NCBI GenBank assembly: GCA_024305105.1
Contig: JAMWZA010000025.1
Span: 1 to 49,076 of the forward strand
Direction of reading: 5' to 3'
Source of the DNA: Marinoscillum sp.
Lineage (GTDB): Bacteria; Bacteroidota; Bacteroidia; Cytophagales; Cyclobacteriaceae
Length of the DNA: 49,076 nt
Both the position numbers and the translations under genes were made by a program. Under the pieces are notes generated by a model, which searched no databases, had not been told where the DNA came from, and worked only from the letters and a program-made list of their open reading frames with translations. Below are positions 25,762 through 34,199 of the stretch, one piece after another; the first letter of the stretch is position 1; each line of letters opens with the position of its first letter.

Positions 25762-27087
25762 ATGAAAATACAAGTAAAAAAATTTCGAATTTCTCAACAG
25801 ATCATGCTCTTACAGATTTGTCTGATAGCACTTCTGGTAATTTCTTGTTCTCAAAAGATTAGCACGAGTCATGTAGCCAATGGATGGGCCAAAAACTCCG
25901 TGAATACAGTGATATTTCGTCGAAATGCGCTTTATACGCATAAAGACCATCAGTATATCGGATTTTATGACAACAACCGAGACATGATTCTTGGGAAACG
26001 AAAACTAGGCACTTCTCAATGGCTGCTCGAAAGAACACCCTACAAAGGCAATGCATTTGACGCCCACAATAGCATTAGTCTGATCGTAGATCAGGAAGGC
26101 TACCTTCACGTTAGCTGGGACCATCACAATAACTACCTGCGCTATGCCCGATCCGTCAGTCCAGAGAGTCTGAAACTTGGCGAAGAACAGTCCATGACTG
26201 GAACCCTTGAGAAAGTCGTCACCTATCCTGAATTCTATAAACTAAATGACAATAAACTGCTTTTTGCTTATCGATCGGGAGAATCCGGAAATGGTGATCT
26301 GATCTTAAACAAATACAACACTTCCTTAAAGGAATGGTCACGCGCACAGAGTAACCTGATAGATGGTGAAGGAGAACGAAATGCCTACTGGCAGTTAACA
26401 AGTGACGCTAATGGAATCATTCATTTAAGCTGGGTTTGGCGAGAGTCTGCTGATGTCGCCAGCAATCACGATATGTGTTATGCTCGTTCGCTGGATGGAG
26501 GTATTACCTGGCAAAAGTCCGATGGCACACCGTATGATTTACCCATTACACAATCCAGCGCAGAGATCGTTCAGCGTATTCCGCAGGGAAGTGAACTTAT
26601 CAACCAAACGAGCATGACCACAACTGATACCGGAAAACCAATTATCGTGACGTATTGGAAAGATTCTCTGGACCGGGCTCCACAGTACAAAATCGTCACA
26701 CAAGTAGGTGACCGATGGCAGACTCATTCACTCGATTTCAGGACGCTTGATTTTAGTCTTTCTGGTGTAGGCACAAAAGCCATCCCCATCTCCAGACCAC
26801 AGGTTGTTGCTTCCAAAAACAACCTACACGTTATCTTTCGTGATGCCGAGCGTGGCAATCCTATTTCTGTTGCTACATCGTCTCTCGATCGCTTGTCTCA
26901 ATGGAATATCACTGATCTGACAACTGATGGATATGAAAGCTGGGAGCCTACTATAGATCCCGTACAGTGGAGAGAGAACCAGGAGATGCATCTGTTCCTA
27001 CAAAACACAACTCAAGTAGATGGCGAAGGGCTGTCAAACGCGCCTCCTTCAGCTATTAAAGTCCTTGAGTGGCAACCAAAAGAGTAA
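25762..27087 (+). CDS. BNR-4 beta-propeller lipoprotein, possible polysaccharide-active enzyme
   Basis: A 441-residue lipoprotein with lipobox LVISC (Cys29). The rest is a BNR-4-type beta-propeller. The segment AHNSISLIVDQEGYLHVSWD is followed directly by HHN, giving His102, His116 and His121/122. Similar paired-His segments occur in BNR-4 proteins, including ulvan lyases of families PL24 and PL25, where two His about 20 residues apart lie in the active site. This makes a carbohydrate-active role plausible, but lyase action needs a uronic acid, which xyloglucan lacks. It is transcribed away from the GH3 genes, and its stop lies 10 bases from that of the convergent DUF5916 gene. It could also be only a binding protein. 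Confidence 0.65.
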   Translation: MKIQVKKFRISQQIMLLQICLIALLVISCSQKISTSHVANGWAKNSVNTVIFRRNALYTHKDHQYIGFYDNNRDMILGKRKLGTSQWLLERTPYKGNAFDAHNSISLIVDQEGYLHVSWDHHNNYLRYARSVSPESLKLGEEQSMTGTLEKVVTYPEFYKLNDNKLLFAYRSGESGNGDLILNKYNTSLKEWSRAQSNLIDGEGERNAYWQLTSDANGIIHLSWVWRESADVASNHDMCYARSLDGGITWQKSDGTPYDLPITQSSAEIVQRIPQGSELINQTSMTTTDTGKPIIVTYWKDSLDRAPQYKIVTQVGDRWQTHSLDFRTLDFSLSGVGTKAIPISRPQVVASKNNLHVIFRDAERGNPISVATSSLDRLSQWNITDLTTDGYESWEPTIDPVQWRENQEMHLFLQNTTQVDGEGLSNAPPSAIKVLEWQPKE

Positions 27088-27097
27088 TACCGTGTGG

Positions 27098-29734
27098 TTA
27101 CAGAATAAACCGATACGTGTACTTCAATAAGAAAATATTACTTCCCTGGGTTTGATTTAAATCACCAGACAGTTCGCGAAAACTGTTTTCACGGGAATTG
27201 TGAAACTCGGACGCATTGGATGTCCATACTAAAAACAGTGTAGACCCAGGCACATACTCCCATCGCAAGACGCAGTTGGACCGGAACTGCATAAAATTGA
27301 AATTGGGATCATCCATTTCATAATCTGTCACGCCATCCCTGTTATGATCTATGAGATACGCATCCAATTCCTGTTGATGTGCGATCTGTTGGTCATCATA
27401 AGGAATGTATCGACTATTGAATTCTGAAGCGTTGGCATCCATTACTCGTTTGAAGTTGGAGTATTCTCCACTAGAGATAAATGGCTGTCCCCAAAACTCG
27501 ATAGAAAGGTTCGGTGTAATAATGTAGTTGGCCCGAAGTGACGCACTATAAGTTACCTGATCGATCCTACCCAAAACGTACTCATCAGTGGCGCCGGAAG
27601 AATACGAAGATACATACTGTAGTTCGTCACTGTTAAACGAAACACCTGGAGAAACCGATACTCTCAATGCGTCAGTAGGCTGGTAGCGAATACCAAAATC
27701 AAACCCTTTTCCATAATAGTTTTCATGGTTTCCATAAGCGATCCAGAGATTGATGTCCACATACAGTTTTTTGTTATCATTCGAACTGATGTATATCCAA
27801 AACTCCCGGGCACCAGGGTAACGAATAGACGGGCCCCCTCTCAAATCAGCATTGGAGACGGATTGACCAGAAAAAGTGGAGCCCAAACCCAAAAACCACA
27901 AATTATTGAACTGCATGTGCATATTGAAGTTAGCCGCACGGTACTGATTGACCCCATCAAAATCCCAGGTGAGGTACTGATTTCCATTGATTCGCATCCA
28001 TCTAAAGATAGAAAAGGGCTGTAGGAAACGGTATTGAGCCCAGGACCACTGTGAGATGTAATCTGACTGCACTAAAAACCCAACGTCGTTTAGTTCAAAC
28101 TCAGGTGAACGCATTGTTGCCCCAGATTGGAAAACCAGTTTACCATTTCTCTTTCCAAAAGCGACACTACCTGAAGTCCCGGTGAGTGAAGTACGAGTAG
28201 AATCCACTTCCTTGGTTCTATTGTCAGGTCGTTGAAAAAAACGTTCACTGGAAGTTTGGGTATTGTAAATGGATTCGGTGCTTCCCTGGACGTTGCTAAA
28301 AACTCCATTTAGCGTGATGTAGTAGTTTCTGTCAATAAAGTTCTGGGTAAAATCAATTCCCGCGCTGTATGCTTCTTCATGTAAGTAACCAAATCGGTTT
28401 TCATTCAGGTTCCTGTTTGTTGCTGTGACCATTGCCCCAATGAGCGCATTCCCTTGATTAATATCTTGCTGTACTCTACCTACTACATAATTGGTGAGCG
28501 GCTCCACGGCTTCCATCCGCGTATTTCCCATAGTATCAGTCACTTCCACTTTTTCTTTACGAGTGACTGATTCTAAAACTCCCCACGAGAAGCCATTCTT
28601 GTTCTTTCCTGTGAGTTTGGCCGCTCCCAGTATTCGAGTATTATTGATGTCATCTACATAGGCGATATCTTCTGCATTAGGATAGTAAGAGGGTCGACCT
28701 CCGATCCTTCGGGAGTAGAACATATTGTCATTATTGAAAGGACCACCAGCTTGTGACTGAGTAAGTCTGAAATTCAATGTGTTATTGCCTTCCAAAAAGA
28801 AAGGTCTTCGCTCTTGAAAAAAGAGTTGGAACGCCGAAAGGTTCACTCTGGAAGGATCGGCCTCCACCTGACCAAAATCTGGATTTATAGTTAGATCCAA
28901 TGTGATATCGCTGGTGATTCCGATTTTGGCATCAATCCCTACATCCAAATCAGCTTCCCTTCCAGTTGCGTAGGGATTACCTTCCTCCTCTGGAGATCTT
29001 TCTGCTTTTGCCAGTAGATAAGGTTGTATTTCCAATTGCTTCTGAGGTTTGATGCCGTTGATTCCATCCATTTCTCCGAAAAGATGCACCCACCCCGGAG
29101 CTGCCTGCGGGATCGGTTGCCAATAGGACCTTTCCTGTTCTCTGAAAAGCATGCGCATCACCTGTATACCCCAGGTGTGTGATTCCTTGTCGGCAAATCG
29201 TAACTGTGAGAGCGGAATCTTGAACTCGGCAATCCACCCCAGATCATCCAAACTCGTTTTTAAATACCAGATAGGATCCCATGTTGAATCCCAATTATCA
29301 CCATTATTGGAAATGTATTCTTCACCCTTTACACCTGAAGCTGACGCTGAAAAACTAAAGGCCGTTCGCTTGTCTGCATAACTGTCAATGTTGATCTCGA
29401 CAAAATCACCTTCGAATCCATCTCGACGAGACATTCTACGAACCACCTTATCAGGTTCCGTATCAAAAGCCCGAATGCCTACATACAGGTACTTTTCATC
29501 ATACAAGATTTTGAATTGTGTTTCTTGAGAAGGTTCTGCTCCGTCTACTGGCTGTCTCTGAACAAATTCTCCGGCCCAGTCAACTTCATTCCATGCTGGA
29601 TCATCCAGTTGACCATCAATTAAGGGTGCCGACTGACCAACATGTGATGTGGCGTAAGTTCTAATAGGAATATCTGCCTGCGCAGTAGCATACAGCACAT
29701 TTCCGATAAAAAAAATGACCGCTAAAACTCTCAT
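27098..29734 (-). CDS. DUF5916 outer-membrane protein with N-terminal CBM9-like domain
   Basis: An 878-residue protein with a Sec signal peptide (1-20, ending ATAQA). A family-9 carbohydrate-binding-module-like domain follows (about 35-215: PLIDGQLDDPAWNE, LYVGIRAFD). From about 230 on there is a DUF5916 region, which looks like an outer-membrane beta-barrel with many short amphipathic strands and a C-terminal aromatic-rich strand (LLKYTYRFIL). Such proteins are common in Bacteroidota next to glycan loci and some peptidase genes, but no function has been shown to my knowledge. The SRRDGFEGDFVEINID stretch is a typical family signature. No promoter match was found upstream. Confidence 0.8.
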   Translation of the reverse strand: MRVLAVIFFIGNVLYATAQADIPIRTYATSHVGQSAPLIDGQLDDPAWNEVDWAGEFVQRQPVDGAEPSQETQFKILYDEKYLYVGIRAFDTEPDKVVRRMSRRDGFEGDFVEINIDSYADKRTAFSFSASASGVKGEEYISNNGDNWDSTWDPIWYLKTSLDDLGWIAEFKIPLSQLRFADKESHTWGIQVMRMLFREQERSYWQPIPQAAPGWVHLFGEMDGINGIKPQKQLEIQPYLLAKAERSPEEEGNPYATGREADLDVGIDAKIGITSDITLDLTINPDFGQVEADPSRVNLSAFQLFFQERRPFFLEGNNTLNFRLTQSQAGGPFNNDNMFYSRRIGGRPSYYPNAEDIAYVDDINNTRILGAAKLTGKNKNGFSWGVLESVTRKEKVEVTDTMGNTRMEAVEPLTNYVVGRVQQDINQGNALIGAMVTATNRNLNENRFGYLHEEAYSAGIDFTQNFIDRNYYITLNGVFSNVQGSTESIYNTQTSSERFFQRPDNRTKEVDSTRTSLTGTSGSVAFGKRNGKLVFQSGATMRSPEFELNDVGFLVQSDYISQWSWAQYRFLQPFSIFRWMRINGNQYLTWDFDGVNQYRAANFNMHMQFNNLWFLGLGSTFSGQSVSNADLRGGPSIRYPGAREFWIYISSNDNKKLYVDINLWIAYGNHENYYGKGFDFGIRYQPTDALRVSVSPGVSFNSDELQYVSSYSSGATDEYVLGRIDQVTYSASLRANYIITPNLSIEFWGQPFISSGEYSNFKRVMDANASEFNSRYIPYDDQQIAHQQELDAYLIDHNRDGVTDYEMDDPNFNFMQFRSNCVLRWEYVPGSTLFLVWTSNASEFHNSRENSFRELSGDLNQTQGSNIFLLKYTYRFIL

Positions 29735-29823
29735 TAATTGGGTTAGTCCGGTGGGTTTCCGGTTAGTTAGTTGTTACTCTAACGTAATACTGACGAATAA
29801 TGTACAGGTTACATAAAAAAGAA

Positions 29824-29876
29824 TGACCGGCCCGAAAACATGACCAATGGTAAATTGTATCGTTTTCAAGCCGGTC
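29824..29876 (-). terminator. Terminator of the sigma / barrel protein / small protein genes
   Basis: Outer stem GACCGGC / GCCGGTC continued after a small internal loop by GAAAAC / GTTTTC. On the minus strand it is followed by ATTCTTTTTTAT. It lies 26 bases beyond the stop of the 42-codon gene at 29902, which places that small gene inside the transcript. Confidence 0.65.
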
Positions 29877-29901
29877 TTCCAAAGCACTCTTTTCTTTAAA
29901 T

Positions 29902-30030
29902 TCAGCCTACATATAGTAGTGAAAGAAAAATAAGTACTAAAAGTGTCAAGGTGGAAAGCCTAATCAATTCAAACTTTTTAGGCTTTTCTTCCATTAGCTG
30001 CTCCGAGGGAGCAATTGTTCTGTCTTTCAT
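29902..30030 (-). CDS. Candidate 42-residue single-pass membrane protein
   Basis: A short open frame from the ATG at 30030 to the TGA at 29902. The first 24 residues are charged (MKDRTIAPSEQLMEEKPKKF) and the rest is a clean hydrophobic helix of about 17 residues ending in LLYVG. It lies 65 bases after the 448-residue protein gene, in the same direction and before a terminator, so it is probably the third gene of the sigma-factor operon. The expected topology is N-terminus in the cytoplasm. No family is recognised and the ribosome-binding site is weak, as is common in this phylum. A chance open frame is possible, but helix, length and terminator position argue for a gene. Confidence 0.5.
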   Translation of the reverse strand: MKDRTIAPSEQLMEEKPKKFELIRLSTLTLLVLIFLSLLYVG

Positions 30031-30095
30031 ATCTGGCGTGTAGTTAGTTAACGATTATATAGACTCTTCGAATAACCGAAGGGTTGGAAGGGTTT

Positions 30096-31442
30096 TTAAT
30101 TAAAATTGTATCGTAAACCTGTAGTCAAAGCAAACCCAGAAGGGTTGGTAATAAAATTACTATTCGACTTAGTAAGTGTATTGATTGACTGGCGGTAGTT
30201 TGGTTCTAAAATTACGTCCAAACGTTTCATAAAACGATAACCCAGTTCAAGGCCAGCTTGGCCACTAAAACTTAAATCTCTGTACGGAGAAGCGTCACCA
30301 GGACCTATCGTCAATTCAGCAATGTTTGGATCTTCTGTAGAAAGTCGGTTTCCCATATAGATATTCGCAATCACTCCGGCGTTTATTTCCATACTAAATT
30401 TCTTGTCCAGAAGTAAATAACCAGCCTTTACAGGTATTGATGTAAACTCAAATACATTGTTCAGATTCACATCCTGATAGTCATATTCCACTAAAGACTC
30501 TCTTGCTACCACTTGTTCCACCTCTGGCACACGCTTTCCTTGTACGGTCGCTGGAATTACCTCTTGAAATGAATTGCTTTTTATAATCACGTTTGTCTCG
30601 GTAATGGCATCAGCCCGGGCATACTGCACACCGGTTTCCAATGTCCATTTATTGCCCAGTTTGAGTCCAAAGTTCACACCCATGGACACCGTTTCTCCAC
30701 TGCTCATATTTTCTCTTACTGTAGGTGACTCAGTATCAAACGCGCTATTGCTATTAAGTGCAAACCCAGCCTCAGGATTCACACCTAGGTTTGAATTCAG
30801 CGAATTAGCTGTAGAAGAGTAATTTGGATTGAAACTCCCGGACCCTACATCGACTCCAGCCCAGTATTTAGAACGGTCGGTGGTTTTTTTCTTTTTATGA
30901 AACTGGTACACTGGTAAAAAGTACAAATGCTTATCCACATAACTCGTCTCTGTATTCAAGGAAGTCGCCAAACTAGCCACTTGATATGTTTCAAACTGCT
31001 TTTCGGCTTGCTCTTCTTCCTGTGCAAATAATTCTGAATCGGAAGTATTTTCATCCGATAAAGTGGATGCAATTACGGCATTTGAGCCACTCCCTCCGCC
31101 ATGTAGACCACCTCTAAAATCTGACTGACCATCGTTTAACGACCACTTATACGTCTCCAAAGGGTTAGGCGAGTCAATAGTAGCAGCAACCGAAATCACA
31201 TAGTTATCCGATGTTGCAAAATATTGTATAGTACCAAAAGAAACGAACAGTAACACGACTGCTGCCGCAACCCAACGGTACATGGCTGCTTTGGCCTTGT
31301 ACGCACTCAGGTCGTTGTAAGCCAATCCTCTATCTATCTCAGACCAGACAGCCTTAGGAGGCTCAGCGCTCCACTCATCAAAGGCTTCGCGCCATTGCTC
31401 CTCAAATTTATCCTCAGAATTCTCCCGCCCTGTCATAATCAA
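30096..31442 (-). CDS. Probable anti-sigma-like membrane protein with C-terminal outer-membrane-barrel-like region
   Basis: A 448-residue protein whose start overlaps the ECF sigma gene by 29 bases. The N-terminal 55 residues are cytoplasmic in character (EEQWREAFDEWSAEPPKAVW, then SEIDRGL), a form seen in Bacteroidota proteins paired with ECF sigma factors. One membrane helix follows (about 57-76), then a low-complexity linker (about 80-160). The C-terminal part (about 190-448) resembles a PorT/OmpA-like beta-barrel (GVDVGSGSFNPNY, GVNFGLKLGNKWTLETGVQY, LGYRFMKRLDVILEPNYRQS, TTGLRYNFN). If both parts are real, one chain would link a sigma factor in the cytoplasm to an outer-membrane-type domain. 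The anti-sigma role is inferred from gene order. Confidence 0.65.
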   Translation of the reverse strand: MIMTGRENSEDKFEEQWREAFDEWSAEPPKAVWSEIDRGLAYNDLSAYKAKAAMYRWVAAAVVLLFVSFGTIQYFATSDNYVISVAATIDSPNPLETYKWSLNDGQSDFRGGLHGGGSGSNAVIASTLSDENTSDSELFAQEEEQAEKQFETYQVASLATSLNTETSYVDKHLYFLPVYQFHKKKKTTDRSKYWAGVDVGSGSFNPNYSSTANSLNSNLGVNPEAGFALNSNSAFDTESPTVRENMSSGETVSMGVNFGLKLGNKWTLETGVQYARADAITETNVIIKSNSFQEVIPATVQGKRVPEVEQVVARESLVEYDYQDVNLNNVFEFTSIPVKAGYLLLDKKFSMEINAGVIANIYMGNRLSTEDPNIAELTIGPGDASPYRDLSFSGQAGLELGYRFMKRLDVILEPNYRQSINTLTKSNSNFITNPSGFALTTGLRYNFN

Positions 31443-31974
31443 TATTGTTATTCACTGATATCCACTCCTTTAGCAAGCTCTTGGCTCTTGCATACTGCGA
31501 TTTGCTAGTCCCTTCACTGATATTGAGCTGTTTTGCTATTTCATGATGTTTGTAACCTTCAATCGCATAAAGATTAAAAATTACCTGACATCCCGTTGGC
31601 AACCGTCTTACCATAGCCAGGAGTTCCTCGTAAGTGAAATTTGACAAGATTAACTCTGGGCCGGTATGATTTCTTAAGTCACCAATATCCACCATCGGGT
31701 AGAGATACAACTTACTTCTCTGATGATTCAGTGCTGTATTGATCACTATTCGCTTGATCCAATACGCAAGTGACGAATCCTTACGGAAACTGTTAATATT
31801 CTTGAAAACCTTAATAAAGGCTTCCTGTAGGATATCCTCAGCTTCTTGCTGCATTTTCGAATAACGCAAGGCAATAGGATACATCTTAGAACTGTATCTC
31901 GCATACAATTCTTCCTGTGCTTTGCGTTTTCCTTTGGAGCAGGCGTCGATTAGGTCTTCGTCACTGAAAGTCAT
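31414..31974 (-). CDS. ECF-type RNA polymerase sigma factor
   Basis: A 186-residue sigma-70 family protein of the extracytoplasmic-function group. Region 2 contains AEDILQEAFIKVFKNI and AYWIKRIVINTALNHQR. Region 4 has a helix-turn-helix around HHEIAKQLNISEGTSKSQYA. The usual DILQE motif for core RNA polymerase binding is present. It is the first gene of its operon and overlaps the next gene by 29 bases, which suggests translational coupling with the presumed anti-sigma factor. The regulon is unknown; the divergent T9SS plug gene, whose start is only 65 bases away, is an obvious candidate. Confidence 0.92.
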   Translation of the reverse strand: MTFSDEDLIDACSKGKRKAQEELYARYSSKMYPIALRYSKMQQEAEDILQEAFIKVFKNINSFRKDSSLAYWIKRIVINTALNHQRSKLYLYPMVDIGDLRNHTGPELILSNFTYEELLAMVRRLPTGCQVIFNLYAIEGYKHHEIAKQLNISEGTSKSQYARAKSLLKEWISVNNNIDYDRAGEF

Positions 31975-32039
31975 TCAGTATAGTTTAAATCATTAGACTC
32001 TGATATCTTGCAAATCGTTGGAATCAGTATAACAAATTT

Positions 32040-33335
32040 ATGAAATATCTTCCATCAATTCTTATATCGCTACTAATAACAAGTTGCGTGCCAGTTGTGT
32101 CGGATACAAGCACTTCTTCTGGAAAAAAGATAGTTAACGACAATGTCGACTATGAAAATGCGGTTGGTATGGTTCAATTATTCCCTAAAGGAGATAATTC
32201 AGACAATAGCCTCGAATACCCTGTGGTGTCGCTTAATAACCGTTCTGGGGTACGATTAGAGTTTGATTTGTTGCAAAAAAATGCAGACTATGTGAACGTA
32301 CACTTCATTCATTGTAACCGTAACTGGACCCAATCCAATTTGAATGACATTCAGTTTCTGAAAGAATACAATGAATTTTCTGTGAATGAGTATGATTTCT
32401 CTCAGAATACCCGCATTCAATACGTCAAATATGGCGTTAACCTGCCTACTCCAATCAAGTCAGGGAATTACATCATAGTAGCATATAAAGACAGTGATAA
32501 ATCTGATCTTTTATTCACCAGGCGATTGTTGGTTTATGATAATCGAGCACGAATTCAGTCCACTGTTCGTTCAAGTAACATTGTATCCAAGCGTGAAATC
32601 AATCAGCAAATCCAGTTTGGAGTCTACTTCGATGGTATTGAAAACATCAATCCAATGAATGACATTATGGTAACTTTACTGCAAAATCACAATTGGCGAA
32701 CGAAAATAAGTGACCTTAAACCAACCAGAATCAGACAAGATGAAGGTTTTTTGGATTATGATCATTTCAATGGTGAAAACAACTTCTCAGCATGGAATGA
32801 ATTTCGTTTTTTTGATATTCGAACCACTGAGTTTAGGGGTAGAAATATCGCAAATATCCGCATTGAAGATTCTAGAGTCCAGGCATTTCTCGGTCAGGAC
32901 AAATCCAGAAAAGGGCTGGCATACTCGCAGCAAATCCATGATGATCTAAACGGAGGTTACTTTCTTCAAAATCAGGACCCCAATGACAGTCAGCTAGAGA
33001 GTGAATATGTGGAAGCACATTTTGAGCTGAATGCGGATAAAATTGAAGGTGATGTTTATATCACTAGCCGTTTCAATAATTGGAGGCTTCAAGATGACAA
33101 TAAAATGGTCTATGACCAGGCTCTGGGTAGTTACAAAGGCATTCTCTTGTTAAAACAAGGGTATTATGATTATCAGTATTCTGTTCAGAATAGTGAATTA
33201 CCTTCTACTTACTTTGAGGGAAGTCACTACCAAACAATCAATGATTATGAGGTGTTGGTCTATTTCAGAAGCCCTTTTAACAACTATGATGAATTGATCG
33301 GTTACCAGCTAACGTCAAGCCGAAACCAGTTCTGA
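32040..33335 (+). CDS. Type IX secretion system plug protein (DUF5103 family)
   Basis: A 431-residue protein of the family formerly called DUF5103, now described as the T9SS plug. In Flavobacterium johnsoniae the plug protein closes the periplasmic side of the SprA translocon when it is not loaded with cargo. Visible here are an N-terminal signal with lipobox-like ITSC (Cys16), the family segment FDLLQKNADYVNVHFIHCNR (about 76-95), TRRLLVYD, and a C-terminal domain with FNNWRLQDDNKM and LLKQGYYDYQY. It fits with a T9SS cargo gene at the right end of the window. It starts 65 bases from the divergent ECF sigma gene, and its last 21 bases overlap the convergent cas6 gene. Confidence 0.85.
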   Translation: MKYLPSILISLLITSCVPVVSDTSTSSGKKIVNDNVDYENAVGMVQLFPKGDNSDNSLEYPVVSLNNRSGVRLEFDLLQKNADYVNVHFIHCNRNWTQSNLNDIQFLKEYNEFSVNEYDFSQNTRIQYVKYGVNLPTPIKSGNYIIVAYKDSDKSDLLFTRRLLVYDNRARIQSTVRSSNIVSKREINQQIQFGVYFDGIENINPMNDIMVTLLQNHNWRTKISDLKPTRIRQDEGFLDYDHFNGENNFSAWNEFRFFDIRTTEFRGRNIANIRIEDSRVQAFLGQDKSRKGLAYSQQIHDDLNGGYFLQNQDPNDSQLESEYVEAHFELNADKIEGDVYITSRFNNWRLQDDNKMVYDQALGSYKGILLLKQGYYDYQYSVQNSELPSTYFEGSHYQTINDYEVLVYFRSPFNNYDELIGYQLTSSRNQF

Positions 33336-34124
33336 TTTAGTCATAAATGGAACTGTACGTTCTATAGGGTTAGAGTTCGCCAGATCCAACATACCAAACC
33401 CTTTACAGCACTGTGCTCCCAATCCGCAAGTAAATATGAAATCTTGTATTTCATCAGCAGCATATAGTGTAAATGGAAAGGTATATCCTCTTACCTCCTG
33501 TTTCTCACCATTACTATACACTGGATATATACGTGCAAACTTTTTGTTAGAAGATCGAATTTTGTCGAGATAATCCTTATCCGGTACCAACTGGAATTTT
33601 TGAACTTCGGGTATCTTATCTGTTTCTATTCCGTACTTAGACATTCTTATGATGGTTGTATCATATAGGTAATCTGAAAACTCATCATAAGATGGGTCGA
33701 TAAATTGCTTGGACGCCTCAGGACCCTGATCTGGAGATATTAGTACCAAAGGACTAATGCATAGGTATTTGGTATTTCGCTCAAGCGATACGGAAACTTC
33801 TTCCTCTGCTATTTCGGGATGGATATTCAATTCAGCAATTGAAATGCACTCTTCTTTGAGAATAAGCCCTACTAGGTGTCCAATAAATTCTTCACTCAAT
33901 GAAGAAACGACGATAGTCACCTTTTTAGAATTATATCTTAATCCATTCCTACTTAGTCTTGTTTGGCCTTTCAGACCCGAAAAACTATAAAAAGGGTACT
34001 CTTTATATTCTTTGGCATCATCCTTTAACAACAATTCCTTAATAACTTCCGAAATTAAAAACTGATGATGAAAGGGAACTAAAGCTCCTCTATTACTGAC
34101 ATTAAACGTTATCCTGACTCTCAC
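33315..34124 (-). CDS. cas6: Cas6-family CRISPR-type endoribonuclease, without other cas genes nearby
   Basis: A 269-residue protein matching the Cas6 fold. The N-terminus has VPFHHQFLISEVIKELL (16-32), where Cas6 proteins carry their first helix and often a catalytic His (His19/His20). The SFSGLKG segment follows. The C-terminal glycine-rich loop GLGAQCCKGFGMLDL (234-248) fits the family signature GhGxxxxxGhG. Cas6 normally cuts CRISPR precursor RNA within its repeats. Here the neighbours are a T9SS plug gene and ychF, and no cas gene or CRISPR array is visible in the window. It starts with GTG at 34124 and overlaps the plug gene by 21 bases at the 3' end. Coding quality looks intact. It may process RNA for an array elsewhere or have another RNA role. 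Confidence 0.85.
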   Translation of the reverse strand: MRVRITFNVSNRGALVPFHHQFLISEVIKELLLKDDAKEYKEYPFYSFSGLKGQTRLSRNGLRYNSKKVTIVVSSLSEEFIGHLVGLILKEECISIAELNIHPEIAEEEVSVSLERNTKYLCISPLVLISPDQGPEASKQFIDPSYDEFSDYLYDTTIIRMSKYGIETDKIPEVQKFQLVPDKDYLDKIRSSNKKFARIYPVYSNGEKQEVRGYTFPFTLYAADEIQDFIFTCGLGAQCCKGFGMLDLANSNPIERTVPFMTKSELVSA

Positions 34125-34199
34125 GGCACAATAGTTAAAAAATAATCTACATGTGCAACAAGGCGTTAAGATTTTTTGTTTAGCAAATTGTTATAAATC

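Noticed and set aside
32033-32040. A TAAATTTG match upstream of the ECF sigma gene
   Set aside because: The nearest TTG is only 15 bases upstream, inside the divergent gene, outside the usual spacing; not strong enough to list as a promoter.
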